This document shows, piece by piece, positions 49,843 through 57,635 of a stretch of DNA of 64,000 nucleotides (its first letter is position 1; every line of letters begins with the position of its first letter). Position numbers and translations under genes: made by a program. The notes under the pieces were generated by a model. The model had not been told where the DNA came from, ran no database searches, and was given only the letters and a program-made list of their open reading frames with translations. Location of the stretch: positions 744,001 through 808,000 of the forward strand of contig CAWFAP010000004.1 in the NCBI GenBank assembly GCA_963813975.1, read 5' to 3'. This DNA comes from RYN-230 sp963813975 (GTDB lineage: Bacteria; Actinomycetota; Actinomycetes; Streptosporangiales; Streptosporangiaceae).

Positions 49843-50973
49843 GTGATAGCCCCTATCGCGGTCCGCGATGGCGCGGCAGTTGCCGGCGCACTTCTCGTGC
49901 TGACTGCGACGGTCAGCGTGGTCGGCACCGTCATCATTCCTCGCAAAACCGGCAGCCATCTCACCCGGCTCGTTGACCGGGCTGTCGCCGCGGCGTTCCG
50001 GCTGTTCACCCGGCCCGTCAGGAAGTATGAACTGCGCGACCGGCTAGCGGCGGGACAGGCTGCCGTGATCCTCCTCGTCCAGTTGGCCATGTGGCTCGGC
50101 ACTTTCTTCGTCGGTTTCGCTCTGCTGGTGTGGCCGATGACCGCGAATATCACCACGGCGTTCAGCACCGTGGGGCCGGCGTTGTGGACTTTCGGCTCTG
50201 CCGAGGCTCACGGTTTCTACGAGAAGACTCTGCTGGACATTGCGGCCATGACCGCCCTGGTCACCATCACCCTTCAGATCGCCTACCTGCCGACCTTGTA
50301 TGCCGCATTCAACCGCCGCGAGACCGAGATCGGATTGCTGAACTCACGGGCCGGGTCACCGTCCTGGGGGCCGGAGTTGCTCGCCCGCACCCATTACGCG
50401 CTCGGCTCGGGCACCTCGACGCTTGACACGCTGCCCGAGCTGTACAACCAGTGGGAGCGCTGGGCTGCGGACGTCATGGAAAGCCACGTCACCTATTCGC
50501 CGCTGATCTGGTTCCGGTCGGCGGACCCGCTGGCTTCGTGGGTTACCGCGCTGCTTGCGGTGCTGGATTCGGCCGCCCTTTACCTGTCGCTGTGCCCGCA
50601 GGCGGCCCCCCAGGTTCCGGCCCGGCTCTGCCTGCGCAGTGGCCTGATGTGCTTCGGCCAGGTCGCCCGGTCAATGGGCATCGACGTGCCGGAAGAACCC
50701 GACGTCGCAGCGGGCATCAGCCTCACTTACGGGGAATACCTGGAGGCCATCATCCGGCTGCGCGAGGTGGACTTCCCGGTCGAGCGGGATCCGGCCGAGG
50801 CCTGGCCGCGCTTTGTGGGCTGGCGGGTCAACTATGAGCGAGCCGCCTACGCGATAGCCGCCACGGTGGACGTGGTGCCGGCCCTGTGGTCCGGTCCCCG
50901 GCGCCGCGGGACGGCACCCATCCCGCCCCTGCGCCCGATGCCCGGAGAGCCAGAGCCCTCGGCAATCGGCTAG
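49843..50973 (+). CDS. Membrane protein, possibly ion-channel-like
   Basis: A 376-residue protein. An N-terminal helix (VAGALLVLTATVSVVGTVIIP) is followed by a basic stretch, then two helices (GQAAVILLVQLAMWLGTFFVGFALLVWP and LLDIAAMTALVTITLQIAYLPTLYAAF) that flank ITTAFSTVGPALWTFGSAEAHGF, which looks like a pore loop in a two-helix channel, though the K-channel filter TVGYG is not exact. The C-terminal half is a soluble helical domain (WERWAADVMESHVTYSPLIWFRSADPLASWVTALLAVLDSAALYLSL). The GTG has GAGG nearby. Family uncertain. Confidence 0.65.
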   Translation: MIAPIAVRDGAAVAGALLVLTATVSVVGTVIIPRKTGSHLTRLVDRAVAAAFRLFTRPVRKYELRDRLAAGQAAVILLVQLAMWLGTFFVGFALLVWPMTANITTAFSTVGPALWTFGSAEAHGFYEKTLLDIAAMTALVTITLQIAYLPTLYAAFNRRETEIGLLNSRAGSPSWGPELLARTHYALGSGTSTLDTLPELYNQWERWAADVMESHVTYSPLIWFRSADPLASWVTALLAVLDSAALYLSLCPQAAPQVPARLCLRSGLMCFGQVARSMGIDVPEEPDVAAGISLTYGEYLEAIIRLREVDFPVERDPAEAWPRFVGWRVNYERAAYAIAATVDVVPALWSGPRRRGTAPIPPLRPMPGEPEPSAIG

Positions 50974-51189
50974 TGCTCTGCTCCCCGCTCGCCAACGGCT
51001 GGCACGATCGGCCCGGTCAATCGGCGCCTTAGCCGCATTTCCGATGGCCGGGGACCCGGGCCGTCGCGCGGGCGCGTATCGGCGGTCCGTCTCGCCGCCG
51101 GTGCCGCCTCCGTATATTGGCGGTGAGGCGCTCCCCGCGTAGCGTCGTTTCCCGTCGCGCCGCGGGTCCGATATGTCCGGGAGGTCGGC

Positions 51190-51633
51190 GTGGAAGACGA
51201 ATTCCTGGTGTCCTACGAGGCGGTGACGCCGGGCGTTCCGGTGCTGACCCGGGACAAGGAGCAGTTCGGCATATTGGAACACGTCCTTGAAGTCCCGGAC
51301 CTTGACCTGTTCGACGGGATCGTCGTCTGGGTCGGCGGGGGAACGTTCACCGACCGGCAGATCCAGAAGGAACTCGCCAAAGGCCACCAGTCCGCGGCCC
51401 GGGCCCTTGAGCACGCGTCGCCATCGGGCGGCCTGCGCTTCCTCGACGCGGACAAGATCGCGGCTATCACCCCCGGCTATATCCGGTGTGACCTGGACCA
51501 GTCCGAGGTCGCGCTGCTGCCGCCGCCGGATGGGGCACCGGTCTATCACGTGAGCATGCTGGGCGAGACCGGCTCGGCGCTGCACGACCGGATCGGCCGG
51601 ATGTTCCGCCGGCCGCACTGGACCCGCGAGTAA
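51190..51633 (+). CDS. PRC-barrel-like hypothetical protein
   Basis: A 147-residue soluble protein. The N-terminal part (LVSYEAVTPGVPVLTRDKEQFGILEHVLEVPDLDLFDGIVVWVGGGTFTDRQI) has a PRC-barrel-like pattern as in proteins annotated DUF2171, and LRFLDADKIAAITPGYIRCDLDQSEVALLPPPD resembles the end of that barrel. GGGAGG lies five bases before the GTG. The gene converges on the coenzyme M operon's last gene. Function unknown. Confidence 0.65.
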   Translation: MEDEFLVSYEAVTPGVPVLTRDKEQFGILEHVLEVPDLDLFDGIVVWVGGGTFTDRQIQKELAKGHQSAARALEHASPSGGLRFLDADKIAAITPGYIRCDLDQSEVALLPPPDGAPVYHVSMLGETGSALHDRIGRMFRRPHWTRE

Positions 51634-51673
51634 TCGCCCCCGGGCCATCCCATGGATGCTGCCCGCCAGGCGC

Positions 51674-53188
51674 TCATACTCCGGGCGTGAGCGCCTGCGC
51701 GGCGCTGATCAGACTGGCTTCCGCCTCGGCGTGGCGATCCCGGCGGGCGGCGTTCCACTGCCGCGCCGCCACCACCCGGCGCCGCACCCGCCGGGCGTGC
51801 TCCCGCACCCGGCCGGGGCTCGCGCCGCCGGGAACGTCGCGGGCCGCCACGGCCAAGGCTGGGTCGGTCACCGCGTCGAGCAGGTCCGGCGTGATCGGCA
51901 GCTCGGCTCCGGTGATCTCCGCCGCCGCGGCCCGCAGGACCGGCACGGTCAGCTGGTCGCCACCGCGGGCCAGCGTGGCCGCAACGGCCCGCCCGACCAC
52001 GCGGTAGGCCGTGCGGTAGTCGAGCCGGTAGTGCTGGGCCAGTTCCTCCGCGAGGTCGGCTCCCACGGTGAAGTGGCTGACCGCCTGCCCGGCCAGGACG
52101 TCCGCGTCCACGCTCAGCCCGGTCATCACCGCGGAACCCAGCCGGACGAGCCGCCCCGCGAGGTCGAGGGCCCCGGCCACCTCGCCATAGGCGTACAGCC
52201 AGTTGTCGGTCCGCGCCGACGGGGTGAGCCCGGTCGCCAGCAGCCCGGTCAGGCGGCCGACCAGGGTACCCGCGCCGCCGCGCAGCACCGGCAGCGCGTA
52301 CGGGTTGCGTTTTTGCGGCATGAGCACGCTGGCCCGGCACAGCGAGGCATCCAGCGTCACGTAGCCGAACCCGGGGCTGGTGAAGATCTCGAGGTCCGAG
52401 GCGAGCTGGCTGAGGGTCGCCACGGCCTGCGCGGCCGCGAGGACCGCGTCGGCCAGCGCGTCGGCCGACCACATCGCGTCGCGGGTGTGCGGCCCGACCG
52501 CGCCGAAACCCAGCCCCCGGGCCAGCCGGCCCCGGTCCAGCGGCAGCCGGGTGCCGCCCACCCCGCCCGCCCCGCCGGGAGAGACGTCCGCGAGCCCGTA
52601 GGCGGCCTCGATCCGGTCCAGGTGGCGCACGGCCTGCTCGGCGAAGCCGCCCAGGTAGTGACCGAATGTGGACGGCTGCGCGGGCTGAAGGTACGTGGTG
52701 TCGGCCCACAGCGCGCCGGCCTGCTGAGTGGCCTGGTCGGCGACCGCCCGGGCGAACGTGGCCACGTCGGAGTGCAGGCCGAGCAGCCGGTCCCGCAGGG
52801 CGAGGCGGAACGCGATACGGCCCGCCTCGCGGCGGGTCCGGCCCAGGTGCAGGCGTCCGGCCGCCGGGCCGAGTTGCCGCTCCAGTTCCCGTTCCCGGCT
52901 GTTGTAGGCGTCGCCGTACACCGGGTCGTACGGGAACTCGCTAGCCGGCGAGTCGAGGAGCTTGAGCAGCGCCGTGCCCACCGGGGCTGCCTCGGCGCGG
53001 GTCAGCGCGCCGCAGTCGACCAGCTCGACGAGGTGCGCGAGGTCGGCCAGGGTCAGTCCCCGGTGCAGCAGCGGAGCGTCGCCGATCTCCAGCGCGTATC
53101 CCGCCTCGACCAGCTCGGGGGCAGGCCCGCTGGTGATCCGGGCCGCAGTGCCGAGGTAACCCTCGGGTGGCCGGACCCCCGCCATCAC
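51674..53188 (-). CDS. Aspartase/fumarase-superfamily lyase, divergent argininosuccinate-lyase paralogue
   Basis: A 505-residue lyase, last gene of the proposed coenzyme M operon. The superfamily loop is ASVLMPQKRNP at about residues 286-296. Where argininosuccinate lyase has THLQRAQP with a catalytic His, this protein has TTYLQPAQPSTFGHY, Tyr replacing His, so it is unlikely to make arginine. Two aspartase/fumarase enzymes take part in bacterial coenzyme M synthesis, one eliminating phosphate from phosphosulfolactate to give sulfoacrylate; this could be one. GTG 53188 overlaps the previous stop (GTGA) with GGAGG upstream. Confidence 0.82.
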   Translation of the reverse strand: MMAGVRPPEGYLGTAARITSGPAPELVEAGYALEIGDAPLLHRGLTLADLAHLVELVDCGALTRAEAAPVGTALLKLLDSPASEFPYDPVYGDAYNSRERELERQLGPAAGRLHLGRTRREAGRIAFRLALRDRLLGLHSDVATFARAVADQATQQAGALWADTTYLQPAQPSTFGHYLGGFAEQAVRHLDRIEAAYGLADVSPGGAGGVGGTRLPLDRGRLARGLGFGAVGPHTRDAMWSADALADAVLAAAQAVATLSQLASDLEIFTSPGFGYVTLDASLCRASVLMPQKRNPYALPVLRGGAGTLVGRLTGLLATGLTPSARTDNWLYAYGEVAGALDLAGRLVRLGSAVMTGLSVDADVLAGQAVSHFTVGADLAEELAQHYRLDYRTAYRVVGRAVAATLARGGDQLTVPVLRAAAAEITGAELPITPDLLDAVTDPALAVAARDVPGGASPGRVREHARRVRRRVVAARQWNAARRDRHAEAEASLISAAQALTPGV

Positions 53189-54372
53189 GGCTCACCTCCG
53201 GAGAACCCGGTCCCGCCGGGGGGCGGGCCTGCGAGCGCTGATCCCGCGAACAGCGTGGGTGCGCCCCCGCTGACCAGGAACACCTGTGGGCCCTGCACCC
53301 GGCCCGCGCGGCACTCGGCGATCAGGGCGGCCATGGCCTTGGCCCCGAACACCGGGTCGAGGAACACGCCTTCGGTCGCCGCGACCAGCCGGGCCGCCGC
53401 CTGACCGGAAGCGGACGGGACGCCGTACCCCGGCCCGGTCCAGCCACCCCGCACGTCCGGCCCGGGGAGGTCCGGGCTGATCCGGGGAGGGTCCGGGCTG
53501 ATCCCGGGGAGGTCCGGGCCGTTCCTGGCGAGCCCGGCGGCCGCGGTGGCCAGCTCCCGGACCCGGCTGGCGCACTCCGCGACCGGGCGGCTCACGGTCA
53601 CGCCGATCACCTGGTAGGCCGCGGCGGTGAGGGCCGCCCCGGCGACCAGCCCGGCCTGCGTCCCGCAAGACCCGGTGGCGAGCCACAGCCCGGCCGGCGG
53701 CTCATCCAGCCTGGTGAGCTGGGCGGCCAGCTCTGCGCTGGCCCGGACATAGCCGAGTGCGCCCAGCGGCGTCGCGCCGCCGCGCGGCACCGGGTACGGA
53801 CGCCGCCCTGCGGCCCGCAATTCCGCGGTGACCGCCTCGATGCCCGCGTCCACCGACGACCGCTCCGCCACCCCGGTGAACCGCACGTCCACCCCGAGCC
53901 AGCGGTGCAGCCGCATGTTGCCCTCGGCCCGGCTGGCCTCGTGCGCGCCGCTGCTGCCGTAGCACACCACGTGCGGCTCGAGCCCGTGCCGCAGGCTGGC
54001 CAGCGCGGCCAGCAGGGTCCAGTTCGACTGCGGGCCCGCCCCGGTCACCAGGCTGTCGCAGCCCTGCGCGAGCGCGTCGGCGATGAGGAATTCCAGCCCG
54101 CGCAGCTTGTTGCCGCCCAGGCCGGCGCCGGTCAGGTCGTCGCGTTTGAACAGCACCGGAACCCCGAGCTCGCGCGACAGCCCCGGCGCCAGGTGCAACG
54201 GGGTGGGGGCGATGACCAGGTCAACCCGCGGAAGGCCCGCCAGGCCGCCGGGGCGAGCCGCTACCCCGCCAGGGCCAGCCCCGGGACCGCCTGCGCCAGT
54301 CCCGGGGCTGGCTGTCAGTGGTCCGGCGGCCACCGCGGTACTCCCGCGGTCACCCCGGCCCCCCGCAGTCAC
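53185..54372 (-). CDS. PLP-dependent enzyme, D-cysteine desulfhydrase/ACC deaminase family
   Basis: A 395-residue fold-type II PLP enzyme. After a 45-residue Gly/Ala-rich head come LPRVDLVIAPTPLHLAPGLSRELG, FKRDDLTGAGLGGNKLRGLEFL with the PLP Lys at about 89, GAGPQSNWTLLAALASLRHGL and the phosphate-binding TGSCGTQAGLVAG. A Pro/Asp-rich insertion (GISPDPPRISPDLPG) comes from short DNA repeats at 53463-53520. In bacterial coenzyme M synthesis a PLP enzyme of this type acts late, in thiolation. The GTG start overlaps the upstream stop by 4 bp. Confidence 0.85.
   Translation of the reverse strand: MTAGGRGDRGSTAVAAGPLTASPGTGAGGPGAGPGGVAARPGGLAGLPRVDLVIAPTPLHLAPGLSRELGVPVLFKRDDLTGAGLGGNKLRGLEFLIADALAQGCDSLVTGAGPQSNWTLLAALASLRHGLEPHVVCYGSSGAHEASRAEGNMRLHRWLGVDVRFTGVAERSSVDAGIEAVTAELRAAGRRPYPVPRGGATPLGALGYVRASAELAAQLTRLDEPPAGLWLATGSCGTQAGLVAGAALTAAAYQVIGVTVSRPVAECASRVRELATAAAGLARNGPDLPGISPDPPRISPDLPGPDVRGGWTGPGYGVPSASGQAAARLVAATEGVFLDPVFGAKAMAALIAECRAGRVQGPQVFLVSGGAPTLFAGSALAGPPPGGTGFSGGEP
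53463..53520. repeat. Short in-frame direct repeats in the PLP-enzyme gene
   Basis: About three copies of a roughly 23-bp unit with core GGGGAGGTCCGGGCTGATC encode a Pro/Asp-rich insertion in the enzyme. They add a surface loop and appear not to disrupt the fold. Confidence 0.7.
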
Positions 54373-55727
54373 CGCCATGCTCCCGCGCACTCCCGCCGGA
54401 CCCGGTCCACGAACGCGGCGCACGAGCCCAGCGAGGATCGCACCTCCAGCAGCTCATCGAGTTCGGCGTCGGGGATCACGTCCAGCCTCGTGTCCTCCCG
54501 CAGCGCGGTGCGGAAGTCCTGGCCGGAGTCGATGCCGTGCATGGCCGCGGCGTAGACGCTGTCGTGCGCGGAGTGCTTGCCGAGCCGGTCGGCCAGCGCC
54601 CGCATCACCGGCTCGGACAGCAGGTACCCGCGGTGGCTCTCGATGTTGGCCAGCATCCGTCCCGGGTCGGGCCGCAGCCCGTCCAGCATCCGGGCCGCGG
54701 ACCCCACGCAGGCCGCGAACGCCATCGACGTCTCCGGGATCACCAGCCACTCGGCCTTCCAGGCCCGGCCGTCCCGCTCGTGCTCGCACACCATCCCGTC
54801 CAGGGCCACCGCGGCCTGCCCCCGGATCACCCGGGACAGGGTGACCAGGTGCTCGGAGATCTCCGGGTTGCGTTTGTGCGGCATGGTGATCGAGCCGACC
54901 GTGCCCGGCGTGAACGACTCCCGCAGCTCCCCGATCTCCGGCCGCTGCAGCTGGTAGACCTCGTTGCCGATCTTCCCGGCCGTCGCGGAGATCGCGGCGA
55001 GCAGCCAGGCGAACTCGGCCACGCCGTCCCGGGCGGTGATCCACGGGACCACCGGAACGCCCAGTCCCAGCTGCGCGGCGAACCCCTCCAGCAGGTCCAG
55101 CGCCCGGCCGCCCCAGAACTCCATGGTGCCGAGCGCCCCGCCCAGCTGGACGACCTCCCACCGGACCCGGCCCTGCCGGAGCCGTTCCAGGTGCCGGTCG
55201 AGTTCCGCGGCCCACACCGCCGCCTTGAACCCGAACGTGATCGGCAGGCCTGGCTGCCCGTGCGTCCGCCCGCACATCGGCGTATCCCGGTACTGCCCGG
55301 CCAGCTCGAGGGCGCCGTCCCGCATCCGCGTCACGTCCCGCTCGGCGATGTCCCCCAGGGCGCGGAACACTTGCGCGAACCAGGTGTCACTCAGGTCCTG
55401 CACGGTGGCGCCGTAGTACACCCACTCCCGCGCGTCCTCGGGCAGCACGTCGCGCAGCGCGCGGATCAGCCCCAGCGTCGAGTGCCCGGTCTCGCGCGTC
55501 AGCCTGGCCACCAGGTCCAGGTCGATCAGCCCGATGTCGGCGTGCGCCCGGATCGTTTCCGCAGCGGCCGGCGGTACCAGCCCGGCGTCGGCCTGGGCCT
55601 GGGCCAGCGCGGCCAGGATCCGCAGCCACGCCTGCGTGCGACCCTCGTCGGAGAACAGGGCGGCAGCCTCGGGCGTGGTCCAGAGGTGGCCGAAGATCGC
55701 TGAGTCAGCGGGATGCGCGCTATTCAC
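54369..55727 (-). CDS. Aspartase/fumarase-superfamily lyase (adenylosuccinate lyase/CMLE-like)
   Basis: A 452-residue lyase. The first conserved region is PMCGRTHGQPGLPITFGFKAAVWAAELDRH with the catalytic-type His kept, the second KIGNEVYQLQRPEIGELRES, and the signature loop GSITMPHKRNPEISEHLV. It resembles adenylosuccinate lyase and carboxymuconate cycloisomerase, but its place between a phosphosulfolactate synthase module and a PLP enzyme points to coenzyme M synthesis, probably phosphate elimination or the following step. GTG 55727 and the next gene's start both overlap by GTGA. It is not the purine-pathway PurB by context. Confidence 0.85.
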   Translation of the reverse strand: MNSAHPADSAIFGHLWTTPEAAALFSDEGRTQAWLRILAALAQAQADAGLVPPAAAETIRAHADIGLIDLDLVARLTRETGHSTLGLIRALRDVLPEDAREWVYYGATVQDLSDTWFAQVFRALGDIAERDVTRMRDGALELAGQYRDTPMCGRTHGQPGLPITFGFKAAVWAAELDRHLERLRQGRVRWEVVQLGGALGTMEFWGGRALDLLEGFAAQLGLGVPVVPWITARDGVAEFAWLLAAISATAGKIGNEVYQLQRPEIGELRESFTPGTVGSITMPHKRNPEISEHLVTLSRVIRGQAAVALDGMVCEHERDGRAWKAEWLVIPETSMAFAACVGSAARMLDGLRPDPGRMLANIESHRGYLLSEPVMRALADRLGKHSAHDSVYAAAMHGIDSGQDFRTALREDTRLDVIPDAELDELLEVRSSLGSCAAFVDRVRRECAGAWR

Positions 55728-56653
55728 AACCCGGCGCCCCCGGGGGCGACCGGCGGCAGGCCGCACAGTGTGCGGAGGGCGGCACGGACCTCATCGAGGT
55801 TCGCGCCCCACGGGACGACCGCCGTCGTGTCGTTGACTTCGATGCCGCGTTCGAGCAGGCAGCACTTCGTGAGCACCCGCTCCCCGGGCGGGCCAGCCGC
55901 GACCCTGGCTTTGGGGCAGAGATCGACCCGGGACGGTTCCGTTAGATAAAAATGATCGTGGAACTGGCGGGAGCGCTCGCAGCCGATCAGGAGCCAGTCG
56001 TCGCGGTAGGGCGGGTGGGTGTCCAGGAAGCTCACGGCCCGGCCGGCCGGCATGCCGCTGCCCCGGCACGGCAGCAGGTAGTGCGGCGCCGGGTTGGCGG
56101 CGACCAGCTCGCCCACGTCCACGGCATCGAGGACCAGGTCGATGGGGGGCAGGTCCTCGTCGTAGTCAACGACCTGCCCGGCCATGGCCAGCAGCTTGGG
56201 TGGAAGCGGCGGGATGACCTCGGTGACCCGGATCGTGACCGGGGCGGGCCGCCAGATGAAGTTGACGTGCTCGAACTTGCCCTGCACGACGTAGGCGAGG
56301 ACGCCGTCGCGCTGATGCTTCCGCGCCACCCCGGCGAGCGAGGAAGCGTTGCCCACGTCGGCGTCCGGGTCGGTGATCCACGCGGTGGTCTGCGGGCCCG
56401 ACAGCACGCGCAGCTCAGCCACCGGGGAGAACAGCGGCCGGGGATCGGCGGGCCGGACCGCGGCCAGCGCGGTCTGGCCGCCGTTGCGGAGCACCAGGAA
56501 CGCGGTGCGCCGGTAGATCTCCCGGTCACGCAGCAGCCCCCCGATCCCCGCGGGTGTGAGCGGGACGTCCACCTCCTGCACCGACAGCCCGCGGTAGGGC
56601 CGGGTGATCGTGTTCGGCGCGGGATCGGGGATCACGTCAGGACACCCGGTCAC
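55724..56653 (-). CDS. Cysteine-rich protein of unknown function in coenzyme M operon
   Basis: A 309-residue soluble protein that I do not recognise. The N-terminal half is mixed alpha/beta (RRTAFLVLRNGGQTALAAVRPADPRPLFSPVAELRVLSG; GVLAYVVQGKFEHVNFIWRP). The C-terminal half holds C196, C225, C246, C264 and C265 with an HDH motif (232-234), in LLPCRGSG, LIGCERSRQFHDHFYL, DLCPKARV and LTKCCLLERG, which could bind a metal or Fe-S cluster or act in thiol chemistry. It overlaps both neighbours by 4 bp, so it surely works with them. It is a candidate for a still unassigned decarboxylation, thiolation or reduction step. Confidence 0.78.
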   Translation of the reverse strand: MTGCPDVIPDPAPNTITRPYRGLSVQEVDVPLTPAGIGGLLRDREIYRRTAFLVLRNGGQTALAAVRPADPRPLFSPVAELRVLSGPQTTAWITDPDADVGNASSLAGVARKHQRDGVLAYVVQGKFEHVNFIWRPAPVTIRVTEVIPPLPPKLLAMAGQVVDYDEDLPPIDLVLDAVDVGELVAANPAPHYLLPCRGSGMPAGRAVSFLDTHPPYRDDWLLIGCERSRQFHDHFYLTEPSRVDLCPKARVAAGPPGERVLTKCCLLERGIEVNDTTAVVPWGANLDEVRAALRTLCGLPPVAPGGAGL

Positions 56654-57492
56654 GCCACCGCGCCCGGTCTCAGCGCACCCGATCCCACCGCGCCTGGTCC
56701 CAGGTCACCTGATTCCAGGGCTCCCGATCCCCGAGCAGTGGCCGACGCGGTGTCCGCGCGCAGCCCGAGCCGCAACGTCTCCAGCGTCAGCACGCTGGCC
56801 GGCGCGACGTTCCCGAGGTTCACGTCCGCCCCGAGCTGCCGGACGAACCAGGCCTGCTGGTTCTTGTCCGGGGCCTCGAAGATCACCTTGTCCTGGGGGA
56901 TCCAGTCCACGATGGCCGTGACCAAGTCCTCGCGGATGCCCTGGTCCGCGTGGTACAGCCCGACCCGCCCGCTCTCCCGGCCTTCGGCGATGACCCAGGT
57001 GGCGCCGGCGTCGAGGTCGCGGGCCATTTCCTCGGCCCACTCGGCCGGGGTGGGCGGGTAGTTCCCCTCTTTCGCCCCGGTCTCCGCGAGCACCACGAAG
57101 TCCGCGGCCAGCTCGCGGACCAGGGCGTGCTTCCGGCCGGCGGCGAGCGCCCGCAGCCCGTTGGACACTTCGATGTGGGTCATGCCGACCTTGAGCGCCC
57201 AGTCCCGCAGCTCACCCACCCGGTCCTGGAGCGCGGCCACCTCGAGCAGGGTCCCGCCCAGGGAGACCGGGCAGTCGTGGTCCGCGCAGATGCCGACCCG
57301 CTCCTCCAGCGCCGGATCGATGTAGCCGATGCCCCAGCCCACCTTGACGATGTCCACCAGCGCCCCGGCCTGGCCCAGGAAGGCCCGGGTGCCCTCCGGG
57401 GTGAGCCCGCTGTCCAGCACGTGGGTGATGCCGCGGGACCGGGGCTTGGCCGCCCGGGCCGGCAGGCTGAGGAAGGTGGGACACTCGGGCAC
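56650..57492 (-). CDS. comA: Phosphosulfolactate synthase (ComA family)
   Basis: A 280-residue TIM-barrel enzyme of PF02679 that adds sulfite to phosphoenolpyruvate to give (2R)-phosphosulfolactate, the first step of coenzyme M synthesis. Family marks: KPRSRGITHVLDSGL, ALVDIVKVGWG, VSLGGTLLEVA, GMTHIEVSNGL, VVLAETGAKEG, TWVIAEGRESGRVGLY, KVIFEAPDKNQQAWFVRQLGADVNLGNVAPASVLTLETLRLGLRADT. The last 25 residues are a low-complexity Gly/Ala tail. GTG start with GGGAGG six bases upstream. First gene of the five-gene operon; a palindromic operator lies just ahead. Confidence 0.92.
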   Translation of the reverse strand: MPECPTFLSLPARAAKPRSRGITHVLDSGLTPEGTRAFLGQAGALVDIVKVGWGIGYIDPALEERVGICADHDCPVSLGGTLLEVAALQDRVGELRDWALKVGMTHIEVSNGLRALAAGRKHALVRELAADFVVLAETGAKEGNYPPTPAEWAEEMARDLDAGATWVIAEGRESGRVGLYHADQGIREDLVTAIVDWIPQDKVIFEAPDKNQQAWFVRQLGADVNLGNVAPASVLTLETLRLGLRADTASATARGSGALESGDLGPGAVGSGALRPGAVA

Positions 57493-57507
57493 GGTGCGCC
57501 TCCCGCT

Positions 57508-57529
57508 CTATGGTGTGGTCGCACCATAG
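57508..57529. promoter_or_regulatory. Perfect 8-bp dyad, probable operator of the coenzyme M operon
   Basis: CTATGGTG (57508-57515) and CACCATAG (57522-57529) form a perfect inverted repeat with a 6-bp spacer, ending 15 bp before the comA-like start codon. This is the form of a GntR- or TetR-type operator placed to block transcription or initiation. No regulator gene of those types lies within the cluster. Confidence 0.6.
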
Positions 57530-57579
57530 GCACGCGGGAAGCCGAGTTTCGCTGTCCTGGCGGGGTGAGGTTTCTGGGA

Positions 57580-57633
57580 TTCGTTGGCCCCGGGGGCGCC
57601 CTCGGGGGCGGCCGGGCCCCCAGGGCCAACGAA
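57580..57633. terminator. Long hairpin between MetE-like gene and coenzyme M operon
   Basis: TTCGTTGGCCC (57580-57590) pairs perfectly with GGGCCAACGAA (57623-57633), with a further G/C-rich inner stem. It begins 3 bp after the stop codon of the MetE-like gene on the minus strand, so it should end that transcript and isolate the coenzyme M operon. Confidence 0.75.
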
Positions 57634-57635
57634 GG

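Noticed and set aside
51674..53188. Calling this gene argH for arginine biosynthesis
   Set aside because: No argG or other arginine gene is adjacent, the catalytic His of THLQ is Tyr, and the gene is translationally coupled to a phosphosulfolactate synthase operon.
54318..55703. 461-residue plus-strand frame opposite the aspartase/fumarase lyase
   Set aside because: The lyase signature loops are on the minus strand and operon overlaps are precise; the plus frame has no domain.
54369..55727. Calling this gene purB or pcaB
   Set aside because: Sequence is superfamily-level similar to both, but no purine or protocatechuate genes are near and the operon context points to coenzyme M.
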